This document shows positions 55,157-64,000 of a stretch of 64,000 nucleotides of DNA, piece by piece; positions within the stretch are counted from its first letter, which is position 1; every line of letters starts with the position of its first letter. The stretch spans positions 372,001 through 436,000 of the forward strand of contig NW_026014699.1 of NCBI RefSeq assembly GCF_020379485.1, in the 5' to 3' direction. The DNA is from Brassica napus (taxonomy: Eukaryota > Streptophyta > Magnoliopsida > Brassicales > Brassicaceae). A program made the position numbers and the translations under genes. The notes under the pieces were generated by a model. That model made no database searches. It saw only the letters and a program-made list of their open reading frames with translations, and was not told the origin of the DNA.

Positions 55157-55722
55157 TATGAGATTAAGAGATCTTTAGAGTGATTAGAGTAAAGAGAGTG
55201 TTTAGGAAGTGATTAAGAGAAGTTTGTGAAAGATTAAGAGACTAGGAAGAGCCGTTTAGTGTCTAAGAGAAAACCATAGTCTAAGAGATTAGAGAGACTC
55301 GAACTGACTGATTTTATTAATGAGTGAGGTTACATATTTATATAGAAGACATTAGGGTTTACAAGAGGCGAAATGGGCACTATTGAAGCATGTAGAGTCA
55401 AGGTTGCTTTCCGGATGATTGGATGGTAAGGCTCACACGCTTTGCCTCTTTACAGCCTGTTCCAGCCTGGCACGCTCTTCCCTTATCCACTCAACGGTCT
55501 AATCCCTTCTCCTTAAGTCCCCAAGGTAACACTCCCTTGTTACCGTTTCACTTGGTCGAGTTGGGTAAGTTTTGGTCGAGGCCTTTGGTACGGACGGTAC
55601 GGCCATGTACGGCCTTGTACGGACGTCCGTACCATTCACACCCAAACCCCCTAAGCTTCTCCATCTCTTCTCCTCTTCAACTCCTCTTCTCTCCATACCA
55701 ATATAATCAACTCAACTCAACA
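55157..55722 (-). repeat. 5' LTR of L, 566 bp
   Basis: Same length as the left LTR and identical by eye; ends ACTCAACA, then the CAACT target copy. Confidence 0.95.
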
Positions 55723-55727
55723 CAACT

Positions 55728-57779
55728 CGTTTGGTGAAGTATCCCATGTTGAGCTAGATGGTTCTTGAATGCATGGCCAGTATACTCTCCACCATTATCA
55801 GACCTGAAAATCTTAATCTTGGCATTATACTGGTTAGAAACATATGATTGAAAGTTTCTAAATGCATCTAGAACCCTATCCTTTGTTTTAATTAGTGTTA
55901 TCCAGGTGTATTTGGATTTTTCATCTATGAATGTGACAAAGTATTTGTAATTGTCCCTAGATAAGCATGGAGCAGTCCATACATCAGAATGAACAAGATC
56001 AAAGCATTTATCATAGATAGTAGTAGATCTCTTGAACACAGTCTTACAATGTTTTCCCAAAATACAAGCTTCACATTCATTATTTTTAAACATGACACCT
56101 GGTAACATTAAGCTTAAGGCTCTAACATGTGGATGTCCTAGCCTAGAATGCCACAATGCACCTCTACTTAAAACGGAACTCAACAAGCAACTAGAACTAG
56201 AAATGATAGAAAGGTCTTCAAGTAAATAAAGGTCTCCTTTGGTTACTCCTTGCCCAATCAACTTACTGCTTTCAATATCCTGAAATTTCACATCATTAGG
56301 ACTGAAAATAACATTGCATTGAAGATCATTGGTACACCTCTTAACAGATAATAGATTAGAAGTAAACTCAGGCATGTACAAAGCTTTAGAATCCTTATTA
56401 AACAGTTTCAAGTCTCCTACTCCTCTAATAGGAATTCTATCACCATTTGCAATCATTACATGTCCATGAGCCGGTTCTATGTTCTTTATAAGGCTATCAT
56501 CACTTATCATATGATGTGAAGCACCTGAATCAATAATCAACGGTTTTATTCCTTGAGCAATATGATTCCTAGGTGATTCTTTTCCCAGTTTCAGTTTATC
56601 AATGAGATCAAGCAATGTGGATTCATTTCTAGACATCCTATCAGCAGCAAAGGTTGTATATCTATCTGGTTCATTTCCCATTCTATCAAAGTTTCCTAGC
56701 AAGCTATCACAAGTTCTAGGCAACACATGAGCAGTATAGGAATAACCAAGGGCTTTACCAGACTCTTTAAGGGCTTTGATCAAGGCATCAATGTCTGACT
56801 TCTTGATCACCTCATGATCCATGTTCTTCACAGCTCCTTGGTGGTGAGAGGTTAAGGCTCTTCCTTCACTTTCACCCGCAAGACCAGATGAGCCAGCTCC
56901 TGATGCGCCAGCTTCACTTGTCTCTGCAGAAAGGTGAGCTCTTCCCTCTCTCTCCTTGTTGAACTTGGCCGGCTTCAAATGGGGGTGTAGGATCCAGCAC
57001 TGACTCCTCTTGTGTCCCGGCTTCTTGCAATGGTCACAGTTTCCACTGAACTTCCTTTCCTCTCCACGGTAAGCAGCCTTGTGTGCTTGGATTGCTTCAG
57101 CCTTGTTGGACAGAGCCATGTCTCCTTTCCCTCCAAACATACCAAGTGACCCCTCTTCCTTCTGAATCTGCGCACACACTTCCTCCATAGATGGAAGACT
57201 CGGCATCCTCAACATGTGCTTGATCACATCATTGAACGGAGGATCTAGTGTCAGCAGCAATCCAAACACCTGATCCTGCTCCCTCCTCTCCATGAGTAGC
57301 TCTTGATCCGCGGTGCTTGGCCTCAATGATTCAAGCTCAGACCACAAGGATCTATACTTGCCCAAATGCTTGGTGAACTCTTCTCCATCTTGAACCAGTG
57401 TGTTGATAGCCTTCTTAATCTCATACACGCGGTTCAGATTGGTAACGTTCCCAAATGTCTTCTGGAGTACCTCCCACAGGTGTTTTGGAGTCTCGCAGTA
57501 GCTGTAGGCCTCCAAGAGATGCTCTTCAAGGGACCCTTGTAGTACTGAAAGCACCATCAAGTCTTCTTGAATCCACTTCTTCTCGGCAGCAGCAACTTGA
57601 TCTCCCACACCTTCATCTCCTTCTCCGTCTTTAGCCACTGGCTTGGTTGCATCATCCGTGATGTGACTCCACAGCCCTAGCCTCCCAATGGCTGTCTTCA
57701 CCAACCTTGACCACAACAGGTAGTTACTACCACCCTTCAACGCAACAGGAACCGTAATGACCTTGTAGTTTCCCTCCAT
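55728..57779 (-). pseudogene. Gag-Pol of E, N-terminal piece (Gag, protease, most of integrase)
   Basis: First 2052 nt (684 codons) of alpha Gag-Pol: Gag with CCHC knuckle, protease DSG, HHCC finger, and integrase up to the second Asp and the QTSC stretch. Cut by L at CAACT. Closely matches A; one difference is V-to-G near residue 399. No stop within the piece. Confidence 0.94.
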
Positions 57780-57866
57780 CTTGCTTTGTTAGAACCGAAA
57801 AGAAAGTATGAAAGAGTATGAACTGAAGCTGAAGAACACTCTAAATCTCAATACCAAAGCCAACCT

Positions 57867-57879
57867 GGCTCTGATACCA
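57867..57879 (-). other. Primer binding site of E (initiator tRNA-Met)
   Basis: GGCTCTGATACCA on the plus strand, next to the 5' LTR. Confidence 0.95.
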
Positions 57880-58448
57880 TATGATTTTAGAGAGTTGAAC
57901 AGGTATTGAGAGATTTAGAGAAAGATTAAAGTGAGATGAGATGATTTATGAAATGTAGAAGAGAAACATGATGAACTAGAGAGAGAATATGATGAACTCG
58001 TGTTAATCATTAATCAAGGCAGAGTTTACAATATACAGAGAGAGACATTAGGGTATTCAGAAGCACTAAGCATGTGAGGTCAAGGATAAGGTTGCTTTAA
58101 TTTGAATGTAAACCAATGGGGAAGATCACACGCTTAAGGCATCTTTGGGTGAGACTCCTTTTGCCTTTACAGCCTGTGCCAGACTGTCAGGATAAGCCGC
58201 GGTCACTCTATCCATCCAAACAGTCATATCTTCTAAGGTAAAACCCCTTTGGCCGTTTACCTCTCTTACCCGGGTAACTTCTCTTCTTGGTCGAGTTATG
58301 GATCGACCCGGACAGTACGGACGGTACGGCCAGTACGGCCTCTTGTACGGCCTGGTCGATCCCTAACCTTCCTTCCCTTTGCCTCCACATTCTCACATCC
58401 TCAACTCCCTAAGCCATCTTCTCACATATTGATCAACTCATTTCAACA
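57880..58448 (-). repeat. 5' LTR of E (right), 569 bp
   Basis: Differs from the left LTR at 58036 (C for T), which turns the element-sense TATATATT into TGTATATT. GTACGG motifs lie at about 58314-58350. Confidence 0.95.
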
Positions 58449-58453
58449 TCAGG

Positions 58454-59055
58454 TGAGTCAACACATGCAAGTACCTAAGGAACATCATTGGCGCATGGTG
58501 GAGAGGATCTTGATGTATCTCAACGGCTCACCTGATCAAGGAGTATGGATGGGCTGCAATGGAAGCACTGAAGTGGTGGGATACTGTGATGCGGATTGGG
58601 CTGGTGATAGAGCAGACAGGAGATCAACCACAGGCTATTGCACATTCATTGGAGGCAACTTGGTGACTTGGAAGAGTAAGAAGCAGAAGGTGGTGTCTTG
58701 CTCAAGTGCAGAAGCTGAGTATAGAGCTATGCTGAAGCTCACCAACGAGTTAGTATGGATCAAAGGCATCTTGAAGCATTTGGAGATTGATCAAGCCACG
58801 CCAATGACCATGCATTGTGACAACCAAGCAGCTATCCACATTGCCTCCAACTCGGTGTTCCATGAGAGAACCAAGCACATTGAAGTTGATTGCCACAAGG
58901 TGAGGCAGATGATCATCTTAGGAGTCATCTTGCCATGCTACACAAGAAGTGAAGATCAGTTAGCGGATGTGTTCACCAAGGCTGCAAGACAGAAGACAAT
59001 GGAGTCCATTCACATACGGTTGGGCCTCATTGATCTTGGGAAGAGAAGGAGCTGA
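58454..59055 (+). pseudogene. Gag-Pol of C, last part (RNase H)
   Basis: Continuation of C after E: from QVSQHMQ through RNase H (YCDADWAGD, SSAEAEY, HCDNQAA) to the natural stop. It joins the first part in frame once one TCAGG is counted. An open frame from 58249 in the LTR of E is chance read-through. Confidence 0.93.
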
Positions 59056-59195
59056 TCCCCTTGGCTGTGAGGTCTTTACTCTTTTTCCCTTATCAAGGTT
59101 TTATCCCAATGGGTTTTCCTTGGTAAGGTTTTTAATGAGGAAGATCTCATAGCTATCCAAGCTTAGGCTTTCACAAAGCTAAGCTTGAGGGGGAG

Positions 59196-59470
59196 TGTTG
59201 AGTTGAGTTGATTATGTTGAAGAGGAGAAGAGATGGAGAAGCTTAGGGGGTTTGGGTGTGAATGGTACGGACGTCCGTACAAGGCCGTACATGGCCGTAC
59301 CGTCCGTACCAAAGGTCTCGACCAAAACTTACCCAACTCGACCAAGTGAAACGGTAACAAGGGAGTGTTACCTTGGGGACTTAAGGAGAAGGGATCAGAC
59401 CGTTGAGTGGATAAGGGAAGAGCGTGCCAGGCTGGAACAGGCTGTAAAGAGGCAAAGCGTGTGAGCCTTA
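59196..59470 (+). repeat. 3' LTR of C, first 275 bp, cut by K
   Basis: Begins TGTTGAGTTG after GAGGGGGAG and matches 10587-10861 by eye without a difference. Cut at GTGAGCCTTA by K; CCTTA (59466-59470) is the expected left target copy. Confidence 0.95.
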
Positions 59471-60071
59471 TATGAGATTAGAGAGTAGAATAGGTATTGA
59501 GAGATTAAGAGAGATTTGGTAAGAGATTAAGAGAGGTTTAGAAGAGATTGTGAGAGAAATGGGGAGATTAAGTATAATCCATGATGAACAAGAGAGAGAG
59601 ACTAGAGAGAGAGTAACATAACTCGCATCCTTTAATTAATGAGAGAGTGTTTACAATATATAGGAGGTGATACTAGGGTTTAAGAAGAGACTAAGCATGT
59701 GAGGTCAAGTCTAAGGAAGCCTTTAATTTGAACCGGACCAATGAGCCTCTCCACACGCGTGGTCACTATGCTAAAAGTGAACCTTATCCTTCCAGCCTGT
59801 GCCAGCCTGTAGAGACGCTCTTCCTCTATCCATAAACGGTCATATGCCTTCTTTGGTCAAGGCAAAACATGATCAGACCGTGAACTTCTTCTCGCGGTAA
59901 CATTTCTTTACCGCTTGGTCGATACCGTCTGTACGGCCGTACGGCCATGGTACGGACCTGTACGGACCGGTACGGACGGTTCTCCCTAAGGCCAATCCTT
60001 CTCCTCTTCTCCACATCACAACCTCTTCAACCCTGAACAACTCTCCTCATATTCCTCAGCTCATCTCAACA
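59471..60071 (-). repeat. 3' LTR of K, 601 bp
   Basis: Plus strand TATGAGATTAGAG to TCTCAACA; same length as the H LTRs, with the CCGTAC array at about 59930-59976. The polypurine tract and a CAAGCTTGAC hairpin follow. Confidence 0.94.
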
Positions 60072-60222
60072 CTCCCCCTCAAGCTTGACCATGTGGAACA
60101 AGTCAAGCTTGGAAGGATCATGAGCTCCTCCTCATTAAAAACCTCATCAAAGAAAACCCATTGGGACAAAACTCTGATGAGGGAAAAAGAGTAAGGACCT
60201 CATGATCAGGAGAGTGTATAGA

Positions 60223-63200
60223 TCAGCCCTTAGGCGAAAGATCAAGGAGTCCCAACCTTATGTGAATTGACTCCATTGTCTTTTGCCTAGCCGCCTTAGT
60301 GAATACATCTGCCAACTGATCCTCACTCCTTGTGTAGCACGGCAGTATTACTCCCAAGACTATCATCTGCCTCACTTTATGACAGTCCACTTCAATGTGC
60401 TTAGTTCTTTCATGGAACACCGAGTTTGTGGCTATGTGAATGGCTGCTTGATTGTCACAGTGCATGGTCATTGGTGTTGCTTGCTCAATCTCCAAGTGCT
60501 TCAGTATTCCTTTAATCCATACCAACTCATTTGTGAGTTTTAGCATTGCTCTATACTCAGCCTCGGCACTTGAGCATGACACCACCTTCTGCTTCTTACT
60601 CTTCCAAGTAACCATGTTTCCACCAATGAATGTGCAATAGCCGGTTGTAGATCTTCTATCTGTTCTGTCTCCAGCCCAATCTGCATCACAATATCCCACT
60701 GCTTCAGTACTCCCGTTACAACCCATCCATATACCAAGCCCTTGAGTTCCATTCAGATACATGAGAACTCTTTCTACCATGCGCCAGTGATGCTCTCTTG
60801 GAGCTTGCATATGCTGACTCACTTGGTTCACAGCAAAACAGATGTCTGGCCTAGTGATGGTTAGATAGATCAGCTTCCCCACAAGCTTCCTGTATAGCTT
60901 TGGATCATGAAATAGCTTACTATCTTCTAGCTCCCCCTCACGTGGAGCTTTATACCCATCCTCCATGGGCATCTTGGCTGTCTTTCCACCATACGCACCA
61001 GCCTCCTTCAATAGATCCAAGATATACTTCCTTTGTGAGATGAACAACCCTTCTTCTGATCTGCACAGCTCAATTCCAAGGAAGTACTTCATTTCTCCCA
61101 AGTCTTTGATGTCAAACACAGATTTCAGAAACTCCTTGGTCTCCTTGATTTCAACCTTATCACTGCCTGTGATAACTATGTCATCCACATATACAAGAAG
61201 CACAACAATGCCAGCAGGTGTCGTAAGAGTGAAGAGAGTGTGATCAAGCTCTGATTTCCTGAAACCTCTTCCATTTAGAGTTGTGCTCAGCTTGTGATAC
61301 CATGCCCTTGGTGATTGCTTCAACCCATAGATGGCCTTCTTCAGTCTCAGCACATTCCCTGGTTTCACCATCCCTTCTAGGCCCGGAGGTGGTAGCATGT
61401 AAACTTCATCTTCTAACTCTCCTTGGAGAAATGCATTCTTAACATCCATCTGCCAAAGATCCCACCCAAGGTTAGTAGCCACTGATAGGACTATTCGAAT
61501 GGTGTGTAGCTTTGCAACTGGAGCAAATGTATCAATGTAGTCTTCTCCATAAGTCTGAGTGAACCCTCTTGCTACCAGTCTAGTCTTCTTCCTCTCAATC
61601 GACCCATCAGCCTTGTACTTGACTGTAAAGATCCATCTACTAGACACAGCCTTCTTCCCTTTTGGTAGTTCACTCTCATACCATGTGTCATTCTTTATCA
61701 TAGCTCCTGCCTCAGCTCCTACTGATTCCTTCCATTCCTTATCTTCCATTGCCTCTTCATAGCTTCTTGGAATGTGATTCTTATCTAAGTTTACCATAAA
61801 TGCACAATGTGCTTCTGGATATTGAGCAAAGGAACACACAGCCTGAGTAGGATGCTTCACAGCTTGGGCATTGTAGTACACTCTCGTGTTTACCCAACTG
61901 GAAGGATCCTTCCTCAGCCTTGTACTCCTTCTCAACACTGGCCCTTCTTGTGCCATCTCTTGTTCTTCTTCTACTTGTGGAGTCACTGCTTCAGTCTGTT
62001 CTTCAGCTTCAGCTCTAGCCTCTCCTTGTCTCTGATCTTCTTCATTCAGTTCTCCCCTTGCTGATCCTTCTCCACTTTGGACAGGAGAATCAGTTCCTCT
62101 GTTTCCTAGCTCACCTGCCTCTTCTAAGCCTTGGTCCTCTAGTTCAGATACTGATTCACTTCCCCCCTCATGTGCAAAGTGGGATGGTTCTTCTGCTGCA
62201 GCTGGAGTAGGTTCTGGACGCCTACTCTGATCCTGGGACACTCCAATTCCGAGCCCCTCTAGGATGTTTCTCAAGCAAGCAGCTCTTTCTGATGGCTGGG
62301 AGAGATCCTCCAAGTCTTCCCATGTCTGCTCATCATAGTATCCTTTGTCTTCCATGAATCTGACATCCCTTGACACTAGGACTCTCCTAGCTGTAGGATC
62401 ATAGCATTTGTATCCCTTCTGTGAAGTGGAATACCCAATCATCATAGCCTTGGTGCTCTTTGCTTCTAGTTTGTTTCTCTGCTCGCCTGGTACAAGAACA
62501 TAACACACGCATCCAAAGGTCCTCAGGTGATCCAAGACTGGCCTGCTCTTGTTGAGTACCTCAAATGGAGATTGATCTGCCAAGATCCTGGTTGGTATCC
62601 TGTTGATCAGGTAGCACGCAGTCATCACAGCATCACTCCAATACCTCTTGGGAACCCCTTTGTGGAACATCATGGACCGGGACACCTCCATGAGATGTCT
62701 GTTCTTCCTTTCCGCAACTCCATTCTGCTGTGGAGTGTATGGGCAGCTAGTCTGGTGAAGAATCCCATGTTGAGCAAGGTGATCACGAAATGCATGCCCA
62801 GTATACTCCCCACCATTATCAGACCTGAAAATCTTAATCTTGGCATGATATTGGTTAGTCACATAGGCTTGAAAATTTTTAAATGCATCAAGGACCCTAT
62901 CTTTAGTTTTAATCAATGTTAACCAGGTGTATTTGGATTTTTCATCAATGAATGTGACATAATACTTGTAATCATCCCTAGATAAGCAAGGTGCCGTCCA
63001 AACATCAGAGTGAATTAAATCAAAGCAGTTTGCATAAAGAGTAGATGATCTCTGAAAAACAGTCTTACAATGTTTGCCCAAAATACATGCCTCACAATCA
63101 TTATTTTTAAACATGACACCTGGTAACATAATGCTTAAGGCCCTAACATGTGGATGTCCTAGCCTAGCATGCCACAGAGCATCAGTACTTAAGGAAGAAA

Positions 63201-64000
63201 CAGAACTAAACGAGAAACAAGAACTAGAAATAGGTGCAAGGTCTTCAATCATGTAAAGATCCCCCTTGGTTGCTCCTTGCCCAATCAACTTACTGCTCTT
63301 AATATCCTGAAACTTAACATCATTAGGACTGAAAATAACATTGCATTGAAGATCAGTAGTGCATTTCTTAACTGATAAAAGATTAGAGGTGAACTCAGGC
63401 ATGTAAAAAGCTTTTGAATCCTTATTAAACAAGTTCAGTTTACCAATGCCCCTAATGGGAATTCTATCTCCATTTGCAATCATAACATGTCCAAGGGCAG
63501 GTTCTATGTCTTTTATCAGATTGTTATCACTAATCATGTGATGAGATGCACCAGAGTCAATTATCAATGGTTTATGCAAGCTCCTAGCAGTCTTGGTTCT
63601 AGATGTTTCATTTTCAGCTTTCAGGCTCTTAACTACTCCTAACAATCTATCAGTTATGCTAGTATGAGCAGTGGCAGTACATGAGATTTTAAAAATGTCT
63701 AACAGTTTATCAGAGATACTAGGTAATGTATGAGCAGAGTATGAGTATCCAAGAGTGTTGCCTAGCATTTTACCAGACTCCTTGAGGGCTCGGATGAAAG
63801 CCTCAAAGTCAGCCTTGGTGATCACCTCCTGAGAAGTTAGAGCTCTGCCTTCACTTTCACCCGCCTTGACATTTGGACTAGCCCCTGATGAGCCGGCACC
63901 ACTTGCTTCAGCAGAAAGGTGAGCCTTAGCTTCTCTATCCTTGTTGAACTTGCTAGGCCTGAGGTGTGGATGTAGGATCCAGCACTGACTCTTCTTATGC
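60223..64000 (-). CDS. Copia Gag-Pol polyprotein, family gamma, partial (5' end outside)
   Basis: Gamma Gag-Pol read from the stop at 60223 to the window edge without interruption. The edge falls inside the CCHC knuckle (HKKSQCWILH is the last part seen). Protease, integrase, linker, RT and RNase H are complete and match H almost residue for residue. The Gag N-terminus is outside, so whether the whole copy is intact cannot be judged. Confidence 0.94.
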   Translation of the reverse strand, partial: HKKSQCWILHPHLRPSKFNKDREAKAHLSAEASGAGSSGASPNVKAGESEGRALTSQEVITKADFEAFIRALKESGKMLGNTLGYSYSAHTLPSISDKLLDIFKISCTATAHTSITDRLLGVVKSLKAENETSRTKTARSLHKPLIIDSGASHHMISDNNLIKDIEPALGHVMIANGDRIPIRGIGKLNLFNKDSKAFYMPEFTSNLLSVKKCTTDLQCNVIFSPNDVKFQDIKSSKLIGQGATKGDLYMIEDLAPISSSCFSFSSVSSLSTDALWHARLGHPHVRALSIMLPGVMFKNNDCEACILGKHCKTVFQRSSTLYANCFDLIHSDVWTAPCLSRDDYKYYVTFIDEKSKYTWLTLIKTKDRVLDAFKNFQAYVTNQYHAKIKIFRSDNGGEYTGHAFRDHLAQHGILHQTSCPYTPQQNGVAERKNRHLMEVSRSMMFHKGVPKRYWSDAVMTACYLINRIPTRILADQSPFEVLNKSRPVLDHLRTFGCVCYVLVPGEQRNKLEAKSTKAMMIGYSTSQKGYKCYDPTARRVLVSRDVRFMEDKGYYDEQTWEDLEDLSQPSERAACLRNILEGLGIGVSQDQSRRPEPTPAAAEEPSHFAHEGGSESVSELEDQGLEEAGELGNRGTDSPVQSGEGSARGELNEEDQRQGEARAEAEEQTEAVTPQVEEEQEMAQEGPVLRRSTRLRKDPSSWVNTRVYYNAQAVKHPTQAVCSFAQYPEAHCAFMVNLDKNHIPRSYEEAMEDKEWKESVGAEAGAMIKNDTWYESELPKGKKAVSSRWIFTVKYKADGSIERKKTRLVARGFTQTYGEDYIDTFAPVAKLHTIRIVLSVATNLGWDLWQMDVKNAFLQGELEDEVYMLPPPGLEGMVKPGNVLRLKKAIYGLKQSPRAWYHKLSTTLNGRGFRKSELDHTLFTLTTPAGIVVLLVYVDDIVITGSDKVEIKETKEFLKSVFDIKDLGEMKYFLGIELCRSEEGLFISQRKYILDLLKEAGAYGGKTAKMPMEDGYKAPREGELEDSKLFHDPKLYRKLVGKLIYLTITRPDICFAVNQVSQHMQAPREHHWRMVERVLMYLNGTQGLGIWMGCNGSTEAVGYCDADWAGDRTDRRSTTGYCTFIGGNMVTWKSKKQKVVSCSSAEAEYRAMLKLTNELVWIKGILKHLEIEQATPMTMHCDNQAAIHIATNSVFHERTKHIEVDCHKVRQMIVLGVILPCYTRSEDQLADVFTKAARQKTMESIHIRLGLLDLSPKG

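Larger units (their letters stand above)
44299..55722 (-). mobile_element. Copia element L (family beta), split by J
   Basis: Minus-strand beta element in the integrase region of E, flanked by CAACT at 44294-44298 and 55723-55727. Both LTRs are 566 bp and look identical by eye. Own length is about 6.0 kb once J is removed. Its coding region has a nonsense codon and a 24-nt deletion. Confidence 0.96.
14958..58448 (-). mobile_element. Copia element E (family alpha), hit by four later elements
   Basis: Minus-strand alpha element in the RT region of C, flanked by TCAGG on both sides. Its own sequence is about 5.9 kb, split by D, F, I and L, each with its own 5-bp duplication. Its LTRs are both 569 bp; the one difference I see is T at 15114 against C at 58036, which falls in the TATA-like motif. 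With one copy of each duplication counted, the five coding pieces sum to 4509 nt, the exact length of the intact alpha frame in A. So E was probably intact before being hit. Confidence 0.95.
10587..59470 (+). mobile_element. Copia element C (family beta), host of the nested stack
   Basis: Plus-strand beta element inserted in the satellite. It is interrupted at 14957/58449 by E (target-site copies TCAGG at 14953-14957 and 58449-58453) and at 59470 by K, inside its 3' LTR. Its own visible sequence is 10587-14957 and 58454-59470; the end of the 3' LTR is right of the window. The first 275 bp of its two LTRs look identical by eye, so C was itself fairly recent when hit. Its RT has a 300-nt deletion. 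Confidence 0.93.
59471..64000 (-). mobile_element. Copia element K (family gamma), 5' part outside window
   Basis: Minus-strand gamma element in the 3' LTR of C. Its 3' LTR, polypurine tract and most of its Gag-Pol are visible; gag start, primer binding site and 5' LTR lie right of the window. Very close to H. Confidence 0.95.

Noticed and set aside
58249..58448. Open frame joining the E LTR to the C RNase H region
   Set aside because: A fusion by position only; the upstream part is LTR sequence without a proper start.
14953..58453. LTR ends as TG...CA with TA outside the element
   Set aside because: The duplications TCAGG, AGCTC, AAGGT, GCATC and CAACT match only when TA belongs to the element.
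1..64000. Host protein genes or captured plant genes
   Set aside because: Every long frame is copia Gag-Pol; intervals between them are LTRs, leaders, 3' regions or satellite.

Overview
The window is plant DNA from a centromere-type region, most likely Brassica or a close relative. The organism clue is a 760-bp array of a tandem satellite with an exact 176-bp period at 9827-10586; each monomer has a HindIII site (AAGCTT). Unit length and sequence match what I remember of the Brassica centromeric satellite CentBr. Everything else is Ty1/copia LTR retrotransposon sequence. I see no host gene, tRNA, rRNA or CRISPR.

Four related copia families are present (names are mine). Alpha: copies A and E, 1502-aa Gag-Pol, LTRs of 578 and 569 bp. 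Beta: copies B, C, D, F and L, 1504 aa, LTRs about 545-610 bp. Gamma: copies H and K, 1518 aa, LTR 601 bp. Delta: copies I and J and fragment G, 1393 aa, LTR 485 bp. All encode one polyprotein in the order Gag, protease, integrase, reverse transcriptase, RNase H. All complete leaders have a 13-nt primer binding site for initiator tRNA-Met directly next to the 5' LTR, and all have a polypurine tract GAGGGGGAG next to the 3' LTR.

Layout. 1-5268: A (minus), inserted in the gag of B (plus, 5269-9826), which sits next to the satellite (9827-10586). C (plus) starts in the satellite at 10587 and runs past 59470, because E (minus, 14958-58448) is inserted in its RT region. E was hit four times: by D (17483-23566), F (23763-38393), I (38755-44197) and L (44299-55722). 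F was hit by H (30559-36560) and also carries an extra LTR plus delta fragment G. L was hit by J (48642-54084). K (minus, 59471 to the window end) is inserted in the 3' LTR of C. Seven insertions have both ends in the window and each has a matching 5-bp target-site duplication (TCAGG, AGCTC, AAGGT, GCATC, TTTGG, CAACT, TTGCC), so the nesting is read directly from the sequence. The split open reading frames also add up: the E pieces total 4509 nt and the F pieces 4515 nt, exactly the lengths of the uninterrupted alpha (A) and beta (D) copies.

D, H, I and J look young and complete, with LTR pairs identical or nearly so by eye. B, C and L carry disabling mutations; E and F are broken only by insertions. 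Most unusual points: delta has lost the Gag zinc knuckle yet is recently amplified; F has three LTRs; LTR ends are non-canonical (TG...TA and TA...TA); a covarying hairpin precedes the polypurine tract; a 46-nt block is almost invariant across all four families; CCGTAC-rich arrays lie in U3 of three families; and insertions cluster in short parts of E and of the beta gag.
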